64,000 bases of DNA. Origin: Defluviicoccus sp. bin129 (GTDB taxonomy: Bacteria; Pseudomonadota; Alphaproteobacteria; MPNO01). Below the pieces are notes generated by a model, which was given only the letters and a program-made list of their open reading frames with translations, searched no databases and was not told the origin of the DNA. The stretch spans positions 1 to 64,000 of the forward strand of contig MPNO01000016.1 of assembly GCA_002239065.1 (NCBI GenBank), written 5' to 3'. A program made the translations under genes and the position numbers. Shown in pieces: positions 14,879 through 23,835 of this stretch (positions within the stretch are counted from its first letter, which is position 1; the number at the start of each line of letters is the position of its first letter).

Positions 14879-15739
14879 TCACGCGGCCGCATCCGGGGCG
14901 GAGGCGTGCCGGCGGCCGGCCTCCCACGCGATCAGCGCCCGCTTGCGCGCGCTGCCCCAGCGGTAGCCGGTCTCGAACCGACCGGACGCCCGGATCGCGC
15001 GGTGGCAGGGGATCAGGACGGCGATCGGGTTGGCGCCGACCGCCCGCCCTACCGCGCGGGCGGCCCCCGGCCTGCCGATCGCCCGCGCGATGTCGCCATA
15101 GCCCACCAGCCGCCCCGGCGGCACCCGCAGCAGCGCTTCCCAGACCTTGATCTGGAAATTGGTGCCGCGCGCCCACAGGCGGATCGGGGAGGCGCCGGCT
15201 CCGCCGCCCCGGGCCAGCGCCTCTCCGGCGCAACGCCAGGTCCGTGCCGCGTCCTCGACGAGCCGGGCATGGGGCCAGGCGGCGGCGAGCGCCGCCAGAG
15301 GATCCTCGCCCTCCCGCTCGAAGGCGATACTGCACACCCCGCGCTCCGTCATCGCCACCAGGAACCGTCCGAACGCGCCGTCATGGCGCCCATGGCGGAT
15401 TTCGAGACCCCGCCCGCCGGCGCCGATCTCGCCCGGCGTCGCGGCCTCCAGCGTGACGCACAGATCGTGCAGCCGGCCCGGGCCGGACAGCCCGACATCG
15501 AGCGCGGCATCCAGCACCGAGCGCGCATCCATCAGCGCCTCGCGCGCATGGTCGAGGGTGACATAGCGGAGGAAGAGCTTCGGGCTAACCCCCGCCCAGG
15601 CGGTGAACAGGCGCTGCAGGTGGAAGGGGCTCATGCCGACCCCCGCCGCGACCTCCTCCAGCCGCGGCTGGCGAAGCCTGTGGTCCTCGATATAGCGGAT
15701 CGCCCGCTCGATCCTCGCGTAGGTCGCGTCCCCGTCCAT
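14879..15739 (-). CDS. AraC-type HTH fused to methylated-DNA--protein-cysteine methyltransferase (Ada-like)
   Basis: A 286-aa protein. Residues ~5-105 are an AraC-type DNA-binding domain (RLEEVAAGVGMSPFHLQRLFTAWAGVSPKLFL). Residues ~115-280 are an O6-methylguanine-DNA methyltransferase with FQIKVWEALLRVPPGRLVGY and the active-site motif IPCHR (acceptor Cys245). It removes alkyl groups from guanine in a suicide reaction and probably regulates its own or other repair genes. The N-terminal zinc/phosphotriester domain of E. coli Ada is absent. The ATG at 15739 has an appropriately spaced AGGA-type site; an ATG 30 bases further upstream lacks one. Confidence 0.93.
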   Translation of the reverse strand: MDGDATYARIERAIRYIEDHRLRQPRLEEVAAGVGMSPFHLQRLFTAWAGVSPKLFLRYVTLDHAREALMDARSVLDAALDVGLSGPGRLHDLCVTLEAATPGEIGAGGRGLEIRHGRHDGAFGRFLVAMTERGVCSIAFEREGEDPLAALAAAWPHARLVEDAARTWRCAGEALARGGGAGASPIRLWARGTNFQIKVWEALLRVPPGRLVGYGDIARAIGRPGAARAVGRAVGANPIAVLIPCHRAIRASGRFETGYRWGSARKRALIAWEAGRRHASAPDAAA

Positions 15740-15786
15740 CGGCCCCGTCCTCGTCGCCTGCCTGTGCATGCCGACGATAGAAACGC

Positions 15787-16305
15787 CTAGCTGGCCGGGC
15801 CACCCGTATCTTGCGCCGCCCGGGCGCCCGCGGGCGGACGCTTGAGGCGGTCGAGGGCGGCGGTCAGGGCGCGCGCCAGCTCGAGCCGTTCTTCCGGCGC
15901 GAGGAACCCGCCGACCGCCAGGCTCCGGCCATGCGAGGTCAGGACGAGCTGGCTCGCGTGCTCGGGCGGATCGTCCATCTCGACCCGCAGCCAGTAGGGC
16001 TGGAAGCGCCAGGACTGGCGGCGGCGCCCCGGTCCGATCCGCTCGACGACCAGCGCGCTCTCGGTCAGCAGCAGGGTCTCGTGCATGCGGCCGCTGCGGT
16101 AGTTCGCCTTGAACGCGACGTAGATCAGCAACACGTCGAGCCCGAAGAACCCCAGCACCGGCCAGGCGCCGATCAGCGCGAAGGCGAGCCCGGCGCCGAA
16201 CGACACCGCGGCGATCGCGGTCATCAGGACGACGAACCCTCTCGGGCTCAGGCTGCGATGCGGCTCCAGGGTGGCCTGGAATATCGGCGCGGTCTCGGGG
16301 GCCAT
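15787..16305 (-). CDS. DUF2244 domain membrane protein
   Basis: A 172-aa inner-membrane protein. Residues ~20-75 form two closely spaced transmembrane segments (VLMTAIAAVSFGAGLAFALI and VLGFFGLDVLLIYVAF) joined by a short turn, followed by a cytoplasmic beta-rich domain with SWRFQPYWLRVEM and LVLTSHGRSLAVGGFL, typical of DUF2244. Function is unknown. It is divergent from nth across 54 bases. The ATG at 16305 lacks a clear Shine-Dalgarno sequence. Confidence 0.85.
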   Translation of the reverse strand: MAPETAPIFQATLEPHRSLSPRGFVVLMTAIAAVSFGAGLAFALIGAWPVLGFFGLDVLLIYVAFKANYRSGRMHETLLLTESALVVERIGPGRRRQSWRFQPYWLRVEMDDPPEHASQLVLTSHGRSLAVGGFLAPEERLELARALTAALDRLKRPPAGARAAQDTGGPAS

Positions 16306-16359
16306 CGGAGGATCATAGGCGCCTCCCCTCCGCCGGCCAATCCGGGCTAATCTCCCGCG

Positions 16360-17004
16360 ATGCCGCGACCCATGCCGCTCGCCGATGTCGACGCGTTCTA
16401 CCGCCGCCTCGCGGAGACCATGCCGGCGCCCAGGGGCGAGCTCGAATACCGCAACGAGTTCACCCTGCTGGTCGCCGTCGTGCTGTCGGCGCAGGCGACC
16501 GATGTCGGGGTCAACAAGGCGACGGGGCCCCTGTTCGCCGTCGCCGATACGCCGGCGAAGATGGTCGCGCTGGGCGAGGCGAGGCTCCGGGACCACATCC
16601 GCACCATCGGGCTCTACCGCAACAAGGCGAAGAACGTGATCGCGCTGTCCGAGGCGCTGGCCGCCGATTTCGGCGGCGAGGTTCCGCGCGACCGGGACGC
16701 GCTCGAAAGCCTGCCCGGGGTGGGACGGAAGACCGCCAGCGTGGTCCTCAACATCGCCTTCGGCGAGCCCACCATCGCGGTCGACACCCACGTCTTCCGG
16801 GTCAGCAACAGGACCGCGCTCGCCCCGGGCAAGGACGTCCGCGCGGTCGAGGACGCCCTGGTGCGGCGCACGCCGGCGCGCTGGAAGCAGCACGCCCATC
16901 ACTGGCTGATCCTGCACGGGCGCTACATCTGCAAGGCGCGGCGGCCGGACTGCCCGGCCTGCGTCGTCGCCGATCTCTGCCGCTACCGGGCCAAGACCGT
17001 CTGA
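16360..17004 (+). CDS. nth: Endonuclease III
   Basis: The 214-aa base-excision repair enzyme is a DNA glycosylase/AP lyase for oxidised pyrimidines. The helix-hairpin-helix LPGVGRKTA contains catalytic Lys124; catalytic Asp142 is in VDTHVFRV; the C-terminal [4Fe-4S] ligands Cys191, Cys198, Cys201 and Cys207 keep the C-x6-C-x2-C-x5-C spacing. All essential residues are present and the length matches E. coli Nth (211). The ATG at 16360 is used; one at 16372 is an alternative. Confidence 0.97.
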   Translation: MPRPMPLADVDAFYRRLAETMPAPRGELEYRNEFTLLVAVVLSAQATDVGVNKATGPLFAVADTPAKMVALGEARLRDHIRTIGLYRNKAKNVIALSEALAADFGGEVPRDRDALESLPGVGRKTASVVLNIAFGEPTIAVDTHVFRVSNRTALAPGKDVRAVEDALVRRTPARWKQHAHHWLILHGRYICKARRPDCPACVVADLCRYRAKTV

Positions 17005-17007
17005 CGG

Positions 17008-17487
17008 TCAGCCCGTCGGTTGCTCACGGGCGTGCCGGGCGAGGGCGTTGAGGCACTCCCGCGGCGGGGCCTGCTCGCCGCCCGGCGCCCAGGATTCGAT
17101 GTGGCGGACCCGGAAAATCTCTTCGCCGCCCGGCCTCTCGGCATAGAGGAACAGGGCGAGCGCGCAGCTCCCGTGGCGGTAGCGCCAGAGCTCCGTGGGC
17201 TTTTCACGGCGGATGAACGACGGCGGGCCCAGCAGCGCCCTGACCTCCGCCCGGTCGAGGCCGATCAGGCTGTCGGGATCGATGTCGAGCGACGCCGTCC
17301 GCTCGGGCTCGGGTTCGGGCGGCGGCGGCGCGGCCGGCGCGGTCTCGGCCGTCCCCGCGGGCTCTCCCCCGCCCGCCGACAGGACGGGCAGCGGCTGCTC
17401 CTGAGGGGGCGGAGGCGCGGTGTGCCGCAGAACCAGCGGGTTGTCGATGCGACAGCCGGCGACACCCGCCAGGACGGCGACCGCCAA
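17008..17487 (-). CDS. Putative lipoprotein with SmpA/OmlA-like domain
   Basis: About 159 aa. The N-terminus is a short hydrophobic stretch ending LAGVAGC, a good lipobox with acylated Cys, followed by a Pro/Ala/Glu-rich linker (to ~65). A compact domain, DSLIGLDRAEVRALLGPPSFIRREKPTELWRY, resembles the SmpA/BamE-type alpha-beta outer-membrane lipoprotein fold. The start is unclear: no ATG or GTG lies between the upstream stop and the lipobox. TTG at 17487 is given here, and an ATT codon at 17511, five bases after the bactofilin stop, would give a longer, more typical signal peptide. It is probably translated by coupling to the bactofilin gene. Confidence 0.7.
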   Translation of the reverse strand: MAVAVLAGVAGCRIDNPLVLRHTAPPPPQEQPLPVLSAGGGEPAGTAETAPAAPPPPEPEPERTASLDIDPDSLIGLDRAEVRALLGPPSFIRREKPTELWRYRHGSCALALFLYAERPGGEEIFRVRHIESWAPGGEQAPPRECLNALARHAREQPTG

Positions 17488-17514
17488 CGCTACTCGACAG
17501 GCGGCGAGAATGGT

Positions 17515-18162
17515 CTAGCCGACCGGCGACTCGGCCGCGAGGACGGGGGTCGCCTCACGCGAATCGTCTTCCGAACAGGGGTGCACTTCGCCGACGATGG
17601 TGCCTCCGCGCTCCACTTCCAGCTGGCCGTAGGAGACCGTGCCCAGAATCCGCCCCGAGGCGCGCACGATCAGGGTCTCGCGGGCGATCAGCGACCCTTC
17701 GACGGTGCCGCTGATTTCGGCCGTCTCGACATCCGCGTCGCCCTTGAACACGCCGGTGCGGGCGACCTCGAGCTCGCGGCAGCCCTCCATCCGGGTCTCC
17801 ACGGAGCCCTCGACGATCAGCTTTTCGCAGGACTGGATCTGGCCGTTGAGCGAGATGCTGCGGCCCACCAGGAGACACTTGCCCTCGCTGTCGGCGCCTG
17901 GCGTGATGCGTCGAGTGGGCTCCGCCGCGGGGGTGCTGACGCGGCGCGCGGGCCGGGCCGGGACGACGGCCGCCGGCGTCGGCGAGGCCGCCCGGGCGGG
18001 CTCCCTGGACGGGACGTCGAGCGATGTCTCGGCGCCCGTTTCCTCTTGCTCAGACATCTCGCCGGACCCCTCTTTCTCCCTGGACTTGGGCTCTTCGGTA
18101 TCGTTCTTTCTGCGACCGAACATATCCAATACCCCCTGGCCGGCGTCCGACGACGTGCTCAT
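17515..18162 (-). CDS. Bactofilin family polymer-forming cytoskeletal protein
   Basis: A 215-aa protein. Residues ~1-85 are an unstructured, charged and Pro/Ala-rich head. Residues ~95-190 are the bactofilin (DUF583) beta-helix, with repeated short units such as GRSISLNGQIQSCEKLIVEGSV and ISGTVEGSLIARETLIVRASGRILGTV. Bactofilins self-assemble without nucleotides into membrane-associated filaments that organise cell-wall synthesis, stalks or polar complexes. The start (MSTSSDAGQG) has an AGAGGGA site; MFGRRKN at 18123 is an alternative. It is encoded between an EI24-type membrane protein and a lipoprotein, so an envelope-linked role is likely. Confidence 0.85.
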   Translation of the reverse strand: MSTSSDAGQGVLDMFGRRKNDTEEPKSREKEGSGEMSEQEETGAETSLDVPSREPARAASPTPAAVVPARPARRVSTPAAEPTRRITPGADSEGKCLLVGRSISLNGQIQSCEKLIVEGSVETRMEGCRELEVARTGVFKGDADVETAEISGTVEGSLIARETLIVRASGRILGTVSYGQLEVERGGTIVGEVHPCSEDDSREATPVLAAESPVG

Positions 18163-18196
18163 TCCCTCTGCCTCCGACCCGGGCTGGACCGCGGCG

Positions 18197-18868
18197 TCAT
18201 GTCCCCGCATGCCGCCGCTCCAAGGCGTCGAACTCGTGTACCATAAACGCTGTCGCGATCATGGGCATCAACCAATTGACGACCGGGATGCTCAGTAGAA
18301 GCGTGATCAGAATCCCCCCGACGAAGATCCGCCACCGGGATCTCCTGTACACGCGCCGCGTCGTGCCCGGTTCCAGTCGGCGCAGCGCGACCAACTCGAA
18401 ATATTCGCGGCCCAACAAGTAACCGTTCAACCCGTAGAAAACAAAGACATTCAGTCCCGGCAAGAGATACAGCGGCAGGACCAGAACGTTGAGCGCCAGG
18501 GCGACCAGGACGAGTTTCGCCGTGGAGACCGTGGACGACAGGATCGACTGCCCCGGCGCCTCCGGCTTGTCCGGATAGTGCCAGGCATCGACCGCATCGG
18601 CGATCTCCTCGAGGAAGAGGCCGACCGCCATGGTGGCAAGCAGCGGGAAAAGCATGAGGCCGAGCACCACCGCGCCCGCCCCGGCGAGCGCCTTGATCGC
18701 CCAGTCGAGCCAGCCGATGCCCACCAGCTCGATGGCGTGAAGCGCCCAGCCCATGGCGAGAATCAGCGCGGCGAACAACGCCGCCGAGACCGCGGCGGTC
18801 TTGATGGCGACCGCGCGGAAGGCCGGATCGAAGGCCTGTCGAACGGCGAGCAGCAGGTTCCTCGGCAT
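18197..18868 (-). CDS. EI24/CysZ-like multi-pass membrane protein
   Basis: A 223-aa inner-membrane protein of the EI24 domain family, which includes the sulfate permease CysZ. There are about four strongly hydrophobic segments (residues ~25-50, ~62-90, ~130-165 and ~190-212), with LFLEEIADAVDAWHYPD and FYGLNGYLLGREYFELVALRRL as the family's inter-membrane motifs. The start MPRNLLLAVRQAF matches the family N-terminus. No sulfate-assimilation gene is adjacent, so sulfate transport is only one possibility. It is the first gene of the leftward trio with the bactofilin and lipoprotein genes. Confidence 0.82.
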   Translation of the reverse strand: MPRNLLLAVRQAFDPAFRAVAIKTAAVSAALFAALILAMGWALHAIELVGIGWLDWAIKALAGAGAVVLGLMLFPLLATMAVGLFLEEIADAVDAWHYPDKPEAPGQSILSSTVSTAKLVLVALALNVLVLPLYLLPGLNVFVFYGLNGYLLGREYFELVALRRLEPGTTRRVYRRSRWRIFVGGILITLLLSIPVVNWLMPMIATAFMVHEFDALERRHAGT

Positions 18869-18977
18869 CGGCGGCACTCGAACGGCGTAAGCGCACTCGC
18901 GGGTTCGCCCGACCCGACGCCGCCAGTATACTGGCGCGGCGCCAGAGCCGCGACCGCCCCCATCCCGAGAGGTATCC

Positions 18978-19970
18978 ATGACCGCCGACCCCGCGCCGTT
19001 CGACGCCGTCGGACTCGGCAACGCGATCGTCGATGTCGTGGTTCAGACCGACGACGCCACGCTCGCCGAGCTCGACCTGCGCAAGGGCGCGACGACGCTG
19101 ATCGACGCCGACCGGGCCTCCGGCCTGCAACGCTATGTCGAGGACGGGCTGGAGGTTTCCGGCGGCTCCGCTGCGAACACCATCGCCGGGCTCGCCTCGC
19201 TGGGCGGCAAAGGCGCCTTTCTCGGCAAGGTCGGCGGCGACCGGTTGGGCGAGGCGTTCCGCGCCGACATCGGGGCGATCGGCGTGGAATTCCGCTCACC
19301 GCCCGCGCCCGCCGGTCCCGAGACCGCGCGCTGCCTGGTCTTCGTCACGCCCGATGCGGAGCGCACGATGCTGACCTTTCTCGGCGTCTCGACCGCCTTC
19401 GGCCCCGACGACGTGGACCCGGAGCTGATCGGCAATGCCGCGATCACCTATCTGGAGGGGTACCTGTTCGACGAGGAACTGGCGAAGGCGGCGTTCGCGC
19501 GCGCCGCCGAGCTCGCCCACGCCGCCGGCCGCAAGGTCGCGCTGTCGCTCTCCGATCCGTTCTGCGTCGAGCGCCACCGCGGCGCGTTCCGCCATCTGGT
19601 GCGCGGCCATATCGATATCCTGTTCGCCAACGAGGCGGAGATCGCGTCGCTCTACGAGGTCGAGAGCTTCGACGAGGCCTGCCGGCTGGCGGGCGCCGAC
19701 TGCGCCTTCGCGGCGCTCACCCGAGGGGCCGCCGGCTCGTCCATCGTCGTCGAAGGCAGGATCTCGCAGGTCGCCGCGGCGCCGGTCCCGCTTGTCCTCG
19801 ACACCACGGGCGCCGGCGATCTCTACGCCGCGGGCGTGCTGTTCGGACTGGCCCGCGGCTACGGGCCCGAGCGTTGCGGCAACATCGGCGCCATCGCCGC
19901 GGCCGAAGTCATCGGCCATTACGGCGCCCGTCCCCGGGCGCGGCTCGCCGATCTGCTGCCCGCTGCCTGA
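18978..19970 (+). CDS. PfkB family carbohydrate/adenosine kinase
   Basis: A 330-aa kinase of the ribokinase/PfkB superfamily. The N-terminal GLGNAIVDVVVQ and SGGSAANTIAGLASLGGKGAFLGKVGGD form signature 1; the C-terminal DTTGAGDLYAAGVLFGLARG is signature 2 with the anion hole and catalytic Asp. In alphaproteobacteria this subgroup is usually annotated adenosine kinase, but the sugar/nucleoside specificity cannot be settled from motifs. GAGAGG stands upstream of the ATG. typA follows after 25 bases in the same direction. Confidence 0.92.
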   Translation: MTADPAPFDAVGLGNAIVDVVVQTDDATLAELDLRKGATTLIDADRASGLQRYVEDGLEVSGGSAANTIAGLASLGGKGAFLGKVGGDRLGEAFRADIGAIGVEFRSPPAPAGPETARCLVFVTPDAERTMLTFLGVSTAFGPDDVDPELIGNAAITYLEGYLFDEELAKAAFARAAELAHAAGRKVALSLSDPFCVERHRGAFRHLVRGHIDILFANEAEIASLYEVESFDEACRLAGADCAFAALTRGAAGSSIVVEGRISQVAAAPVPLVLDTTGAGDLYAAGVLFGLARGYGPERCGNIGAIAAAEVIGHYGARPRARLADLLPAA

Positions 19971-19995
19971 GCAGCGGCGAATATCCGGACCCGCC

Positions 19996-21813
19996 ATGGA
20001 GCTCCGCAACATCGCCCTGATCGCGCATGTCGATCATGGCAAGACGACGCTCGTCGACTCGATGTTCCGGGCCGCGGGCGCAATACGCGCCAACCAGCGC
20101 ATCGCCGAACGCGCGCTCGACTCCAACGACCAGGAGCGCGAGCGCGGCATCACCATCCTCGCCAAATGCACCGCCGTGGTCTGGCGCGGAACCAAGATCA
20201 ACATCGTCGACACCCCGGGCCACGCCGATTTCGGCGGCGAGGTCGAGCGCATCCTGTCGATGGTGGACGGCGCGCTGCTGCTGGTCGACGCCGCCGAAGG
20301 CCCCATGCCGCAGACCAAGTTCGTTCTCGCCAAGGCGCTCGGGCGCGGGCTCGCGCCGATCGTGGTGATCAACAAGGTGGACCGCCGCGACGGCCGGCCG
20401 CATGCGGTCGTCGACGCGGTGTTCGACCTGTTCGCCGCGCTCGGCGCCGACGAGCGGCAGCTCGATTTCCCGATCCTCTACGCCTCCGCCAGGGAGGGCT
20501 GGGCGGCGCGCGAGCTCGATGCGCCGAGGGCCGGGATGGAGCCGCTGTTCGACGCCATACTGAACGAGGTCGCGCCGCCGCCTCCCGACCCGGGCGGCGC
20601 CTTCGCCATGCTCGCCAGCATCCTCGAATACGACGCCCATCTTGGCCGGGTGCTGACCGGGCGCATCGCGCGCGGCACGGCGGAGGTCAACATGCCGGTG
20701 ACGGTGCTGAACCGCGACGGCGAGACGGTCGAACAATCGCGCATGACCAAGCTGCTGACCTTCAACGGGCTCGCCCGCGTGCCCGCGCGGCAGGTCTCGG
20801 CCGGCGACATCGTGGCGATCGCCGGGCTCAAGACGGCAACCGTCGCCGATACCGTCGCCGCGGCGGAGCGCCCGGTCGCGCTCGCCGCATCGCCGGTCGA
20901 CCCGCCGACGCTGGCGATGCGCTTCACGATCAACGATTCGCCGCTGGCCGGCAATGACGGCGACAAGGTGACCTCGCGCCTGCTGCGCGACCGCCTGTTC
21001 CGCGAGGCCGAGAGCAACGTCGCCATCGACCTGAGCACCGTCGAGGACGAGGACGGCGTCGAGGTGCGCGGCCGCGGCGAGCTGCAGCTCGGCGTCCTGA
21101 TCGAGACCTTGCGGCGCGAAGGCTTCGAGCTGTCGGTCTCGCGGCCGCGCGTGCTCTACCGCGCCGACCCCGCGACCGGCGCCCGGCTGGAGCCGCTCGA
21201 GGAGGTGATCGTCGACGTCGACGACGCCCATGTCGGCGTGGTCGTCGAGGCGCTGGGCCGCCGGCGCGGCGAGATGACCGACATGCGTCCGTCGGGCGGC
21301 GGCAAGACGCGGATCGGCTTCATCGCGCCGTCGCGCGGGCTGATCGGCTTTCTCGGCGAGCTGATGAACGACACCCGCGGCACCGGGGTGATGAGCCGCG
21401 TCTTCCACGGCTACGGGCCGCATCGCGGGCCGCTGGAAGACCGGCGGCGCGGCGTGCTGATCTCGACCGGCGACGGGGAGGCGGTGGAATACGCGCTGCA
21501 CAATCTCGAGGAGCGCGGCGTCTTGTTCGTCGAACCCGGCGAGCGGGTCTATCGCGGGATGATCGTCGGCGAGCACAGCCGCGGCAACGATCTCGAAGTC
21601 AACCCGCTGAAGACCAAGCAGCTGACCAATATCCGCGCCGCCGGCAAGGACGACGCGACCCGGCTGACGCCGGCGCGCCGGCTGCGGCTGGAGGAGGCGA
21701 TCTCCTACGTCGCCGCGGACGAGCTGGTCGAGGTGACGCCGAAGAGCATCCGCCTGCGCAAGGCGCTGCTCGACCCGCATGCGCGCCGGCGCGCCGCGCG
21801 CGGCGCCGGCTGA
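19996..21813 (+). CDS. typA: Ribosome-binding GTPase TypA/BipA
   Basis: The 605-aa translational GTPase acts in 50S assembly and stress adaptation. The G1 loop is [14 protein letters not shown], switch [23 protein letters not shown], and NKVDR is the G4 motif. Domains II, III and V follow and the TypA-specific C-terminal domain is present ([24 protein letters not shown]). Length is typical (E. coli 607). The start [15 protein letters not shown] matches the family. Confidence 0.97.
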   Translation: MELRNIALIAHVDHGKTTLVDSMFRAAGAIRANQRIAERALDSNDQERERGITILAKCTAVVWRGTKINIVDTPGHADFGGEVERILSMVDGALLLVDAAEGPMPQTKFVLAKALGRGLAPIVVINKVDRRDGRPHAVVDAVFDLFAALGADERQLDFPILYASAREGWAARELDAPRAGMEPLFDAILNEVAPPPPDPGGAFAMLASILEYDAHLGRVLTGRIARGTAEVNMPVTVLNRDGETVEQSRMTKLLTFNGLARVPARQVSAGDIVAIAGLKTATVADTVAAAERPVALAASPVDPPTLAMRFTINDSPLAGNDGDKVTSRLLRDRLFREAESNVAIDLSTVEDEDGVEVRGRGELQLGVLIETLRREGFELSVSRPRVLYRADPATGARLEPLEEVIVDVDDAHVGVVVEALGRRRGEMTDMRPSGGGKTRIGFIAPSRGLIGFLGELMNDTRGTGVMSRVFHGYGPHRGPLEDRRRGVLISTGDGEAVEYALHNLEERGVLFVEPGERVYRGMIVGEHSRGNDLEVNPLKTKQLTNIRAAGKDDATRLTPARRLRLEEAISYVAADELVEVTPKSIRLRKALLDPHARRRAARGAG

Positions 21814-21816
21814 CCG

Positions 21817-23133
21817 GTGACCGGCGGCGCTCTGCTCACCGAGGCCAGGGCCGCGCTCGCGGTCTATCGCGACCGTCGCTTCGCGGTCGTCTTCGCCCTC
21901 GGGGTGGCCAGCGGGCTGCCGACGTCTCTGGTGTTCGCGACGCTGTCGATCTGGCTGCGCGAGGAGGGGCTGAGCCGCACCACGATCGGCCTGTTCGGAG
22001 CGGTGGCTACGCCCTATGCGATCAATTTCCTGTGGGCGCCGGTGCTCGACCACGCACGGCTCCCGCTGCTGCGCGGTCTCGGCCGCCGCAGGTCGTGGAT
22101 CGTGGCGGCGCAGCTGCTGCTCTGCCTGGCGATCGCCGCGATGGCGCTCGCCGACCCCGCCGAGCGGCCGCTGGCGCTCGCCGCGGCGGCGCTTGCGGTC
22201 GCCTTCCTGTCGGCCACCCAGGATGTCGCGATCGACGCCTACCGGGTCGAGATCCTCGAATCCGAAACCTACGGCGCGGGCGCCGCGATGGCCGTGCTGG
22301 GCTGGCACCTCGGCGCCTTCGCCTCCGGCGCGGGGGCGCTCTATCTCGCCGACGCCTTCTCGTGGCAGGCCGCCTATCTCGCCGCCGCCGGCGCGATCGC
22401 GCTGCTGGTCGCGGTTCCCCTGCTCGCCGCCGAACCGGCGGCCGGCGCCGCCGCCCCGCCGGCCCGGCGGATCGGCGCGTGGCTCGGCCATGCGGTCGCG
22501 GCCCCCTTCGCCGAGTTCTTCCGCCGCCTCGGCCGGATCGCGGTGGCGGTCATCGCCTTCATCGTCTTCTACAAGTTCGGCGAGGCGATGCTCGGGCGCA
22601 TGGCCGGCGTGTTCTATGTCGACCTCGCCTTCACCAAGGTCGAGATCGCCAACTACGCCAAGACCTTCGGCCTGGCGGGGACGCTGACCGGGGTGGTTCT
22701 GGGCGGCGTGCTCTGTGCGCGGGTGCGCGTCGTCACCGCGCTGTTCGCCGGCGGCATCGCGATGGCCTCGACCAATCTCCTGTTCGCGTGGCTCGCCTGG
22801 ACGGGCAAGGATCAGGGGTTGCTGGCGGCGGCGGTCTTCCTCGACAGCCTCACGGGCGGGCTCGCGACCATCGCGTTCGTCGCGTTCCTGTCGGGTCTCT
22901 GCAACCGGGACTTCACCGCCACCCAGTATGCGCTGCTCGCCTCGATCGGGAATTTCGCGCGCATCCAGCTCGGCGCCGTCTCCGGCTGGGCGGTGGACCG
23001 CATGGACGGGGACTGGGCGGCGTTCTTCGTGCTGACCGCAATCGCGGCGCTGCCCGGGCTGGCCCTGCTGCTGGTCGTCGCCCGGCGCGCGCCGCCGCCG
23101 CCCGGTCAGTCGGGGGAGGCTTCGAGCCCGTAA
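21817..23133 (+). CDS. AmpG-like muropeptide MFS transporter
   Basis: A 438-aa major facilitator protein with about 12 transmembrane segments. Family signatures for AmpG are GVASGLPTSLVFATLSIWLREEG near the N-terminus, NFLWAPVLDHARLPLLRGLGRRR after TM2, and ATQDVAIDAYRVEILE. AmpG imports GlcNAc-anhydroMurNAc peptides for cell-wall recycling. The GTG start is 3 bases after the typA stop, implying co-translation. Its last 28 bases overlap the convergent end of phoB. Confidence 0.87.
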   Translation: MTGGALLTEARAALAVYRDRRFAVVFALGVASGLPTSLVFATLSIWLREEGLSRTTIGLFGAVATPYAINFLWAPVLDHARLPLLRGLGRRRSWIVAAQLLLCLAIAAMALADPAERPLALAAAALAVAFLSATQDVAIDAYRVEILESETYGAGAAMAVLGWHLGAFASGAGALYLADAFSWQAAYLAAAGAIALLVAVPLLAAEPAAGAAAPPARRIGAWLGHAVAAPFAEFFRRLGRIAVAVIAFIVFYKFGEAMLGRMAGVFYVDLAFTKVEIANYAKTFGLAGTLTGVVLGGVLCARVRVVTALFAGGIAMASTNLLFAWLAWTGKDQGLLAAAVFLDSLTGGLATIAFVAFLSGLCNRDFTATQYALLASIGNFARIQLGAVSGWAVDRMDGDWAAFFVLTAIAALPGLALLLVVARRAPPPPGQSGEASSP

Positions 23134-23798
23134 CCGGCCGACCGGACGGTGCGGATGACATCCGATCGGCCGCCATCGTTGAGCGCCTTGCGCAGCCGGC
23201 GGATGTGGACGTCGACGGTCCGCGTGTCGACATAGATGTCGTGCCCCCAGACGGCGTCGATCAGCTGATCGCGCGAGAACACGCGGCCGGGGTGCTCCAT
23301 CAGGTGGCGCAGCAGGCGGAACTCGGTCGGGCCGAGCCTGACGCCGCGGCCGTCGCGCGTCACCCGGTGCGCGGCGAGGTCCATCTCGATGTCGCCGAAG
23401 GCGAGGCGTTCCGCCGCCAGAGCCGGACGCACCCGGCGCAGCACCGCGCGGATCCGGGCAAGCAGCTCGTCGGTCGAGAAGGGCTTCGAGATATAATCGT
23501 CCGCGCCGGTGTCGAGCCCGCGGATGCGATCCGCCTCCTCGGCGCGCGCGGTGAGGATGATGATCGGGACGTTGCGGGTGGCCGGCTTGCGTCGGAGCTG
23601 GCGGCAGATTTCGATGCCGCTCATATGCGGCATCATCCAGTCGAGCAGCACCAGATCGACCCGCTGTTCGGCGAGGACCGACAACGCCTCCTCGCCGTCG
23701 GGGGCGGTGACCACGTCGAGCCCGGCGCGTTCCAGGTTGTAGCGCAGCAGCGTTACCAGGTCCGCCTCGTCATCGACCAGCAGGATGACCGGTCTCAT
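23106..23798 (-). CDS. phoB: Phosphate regulon response regulator
   Basis: A 230-aa OmpR-family regulator. The receiver domain (1-~120) has the acidic pocket Asp9/Asp10 and phosphoacceptor Asp53 (LVLLDWMMP), with the conserved Lys in ISKPFS. The winged-helix DNA-binding domain (~130-228) has LGPTEFRLLRHLMEHPGRVF and VDVHIRRLRKAL. PhoB binds PHO boxes when phosphorylated by PhoR. It is the last gene of the leftward pst-phoU-phoB cluster, 37 bases after phoU. The start MRPVILLVDDE is the family start. Confidence 0.97.
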   Translation of the reverse strand: MRPVILLVDDEADLVTLLRYNLERAGLDVVTAPDGEEALSVLAEQRVDLVLLDWMMPHMSGIEICRQLRRKPATRNVPIIILTARAEEADRIRGLDTGADDYISKPFSTDELLARIRAVLRRVRPALAAERLAFGDIEMDLAAHRVTRDGRGVRLGPTEFRLLRHLMEHPGRVFSRDQLIDAVWGHDIYVDTRTVDVHIRRLRKALNDGGRSDVIRTVRSAGYGLEASPD

Positions 23799-23835
23799 CG
23801 CGCTCCGTTCTTCGCGTTGGCGGCGCCGGCGCGCC

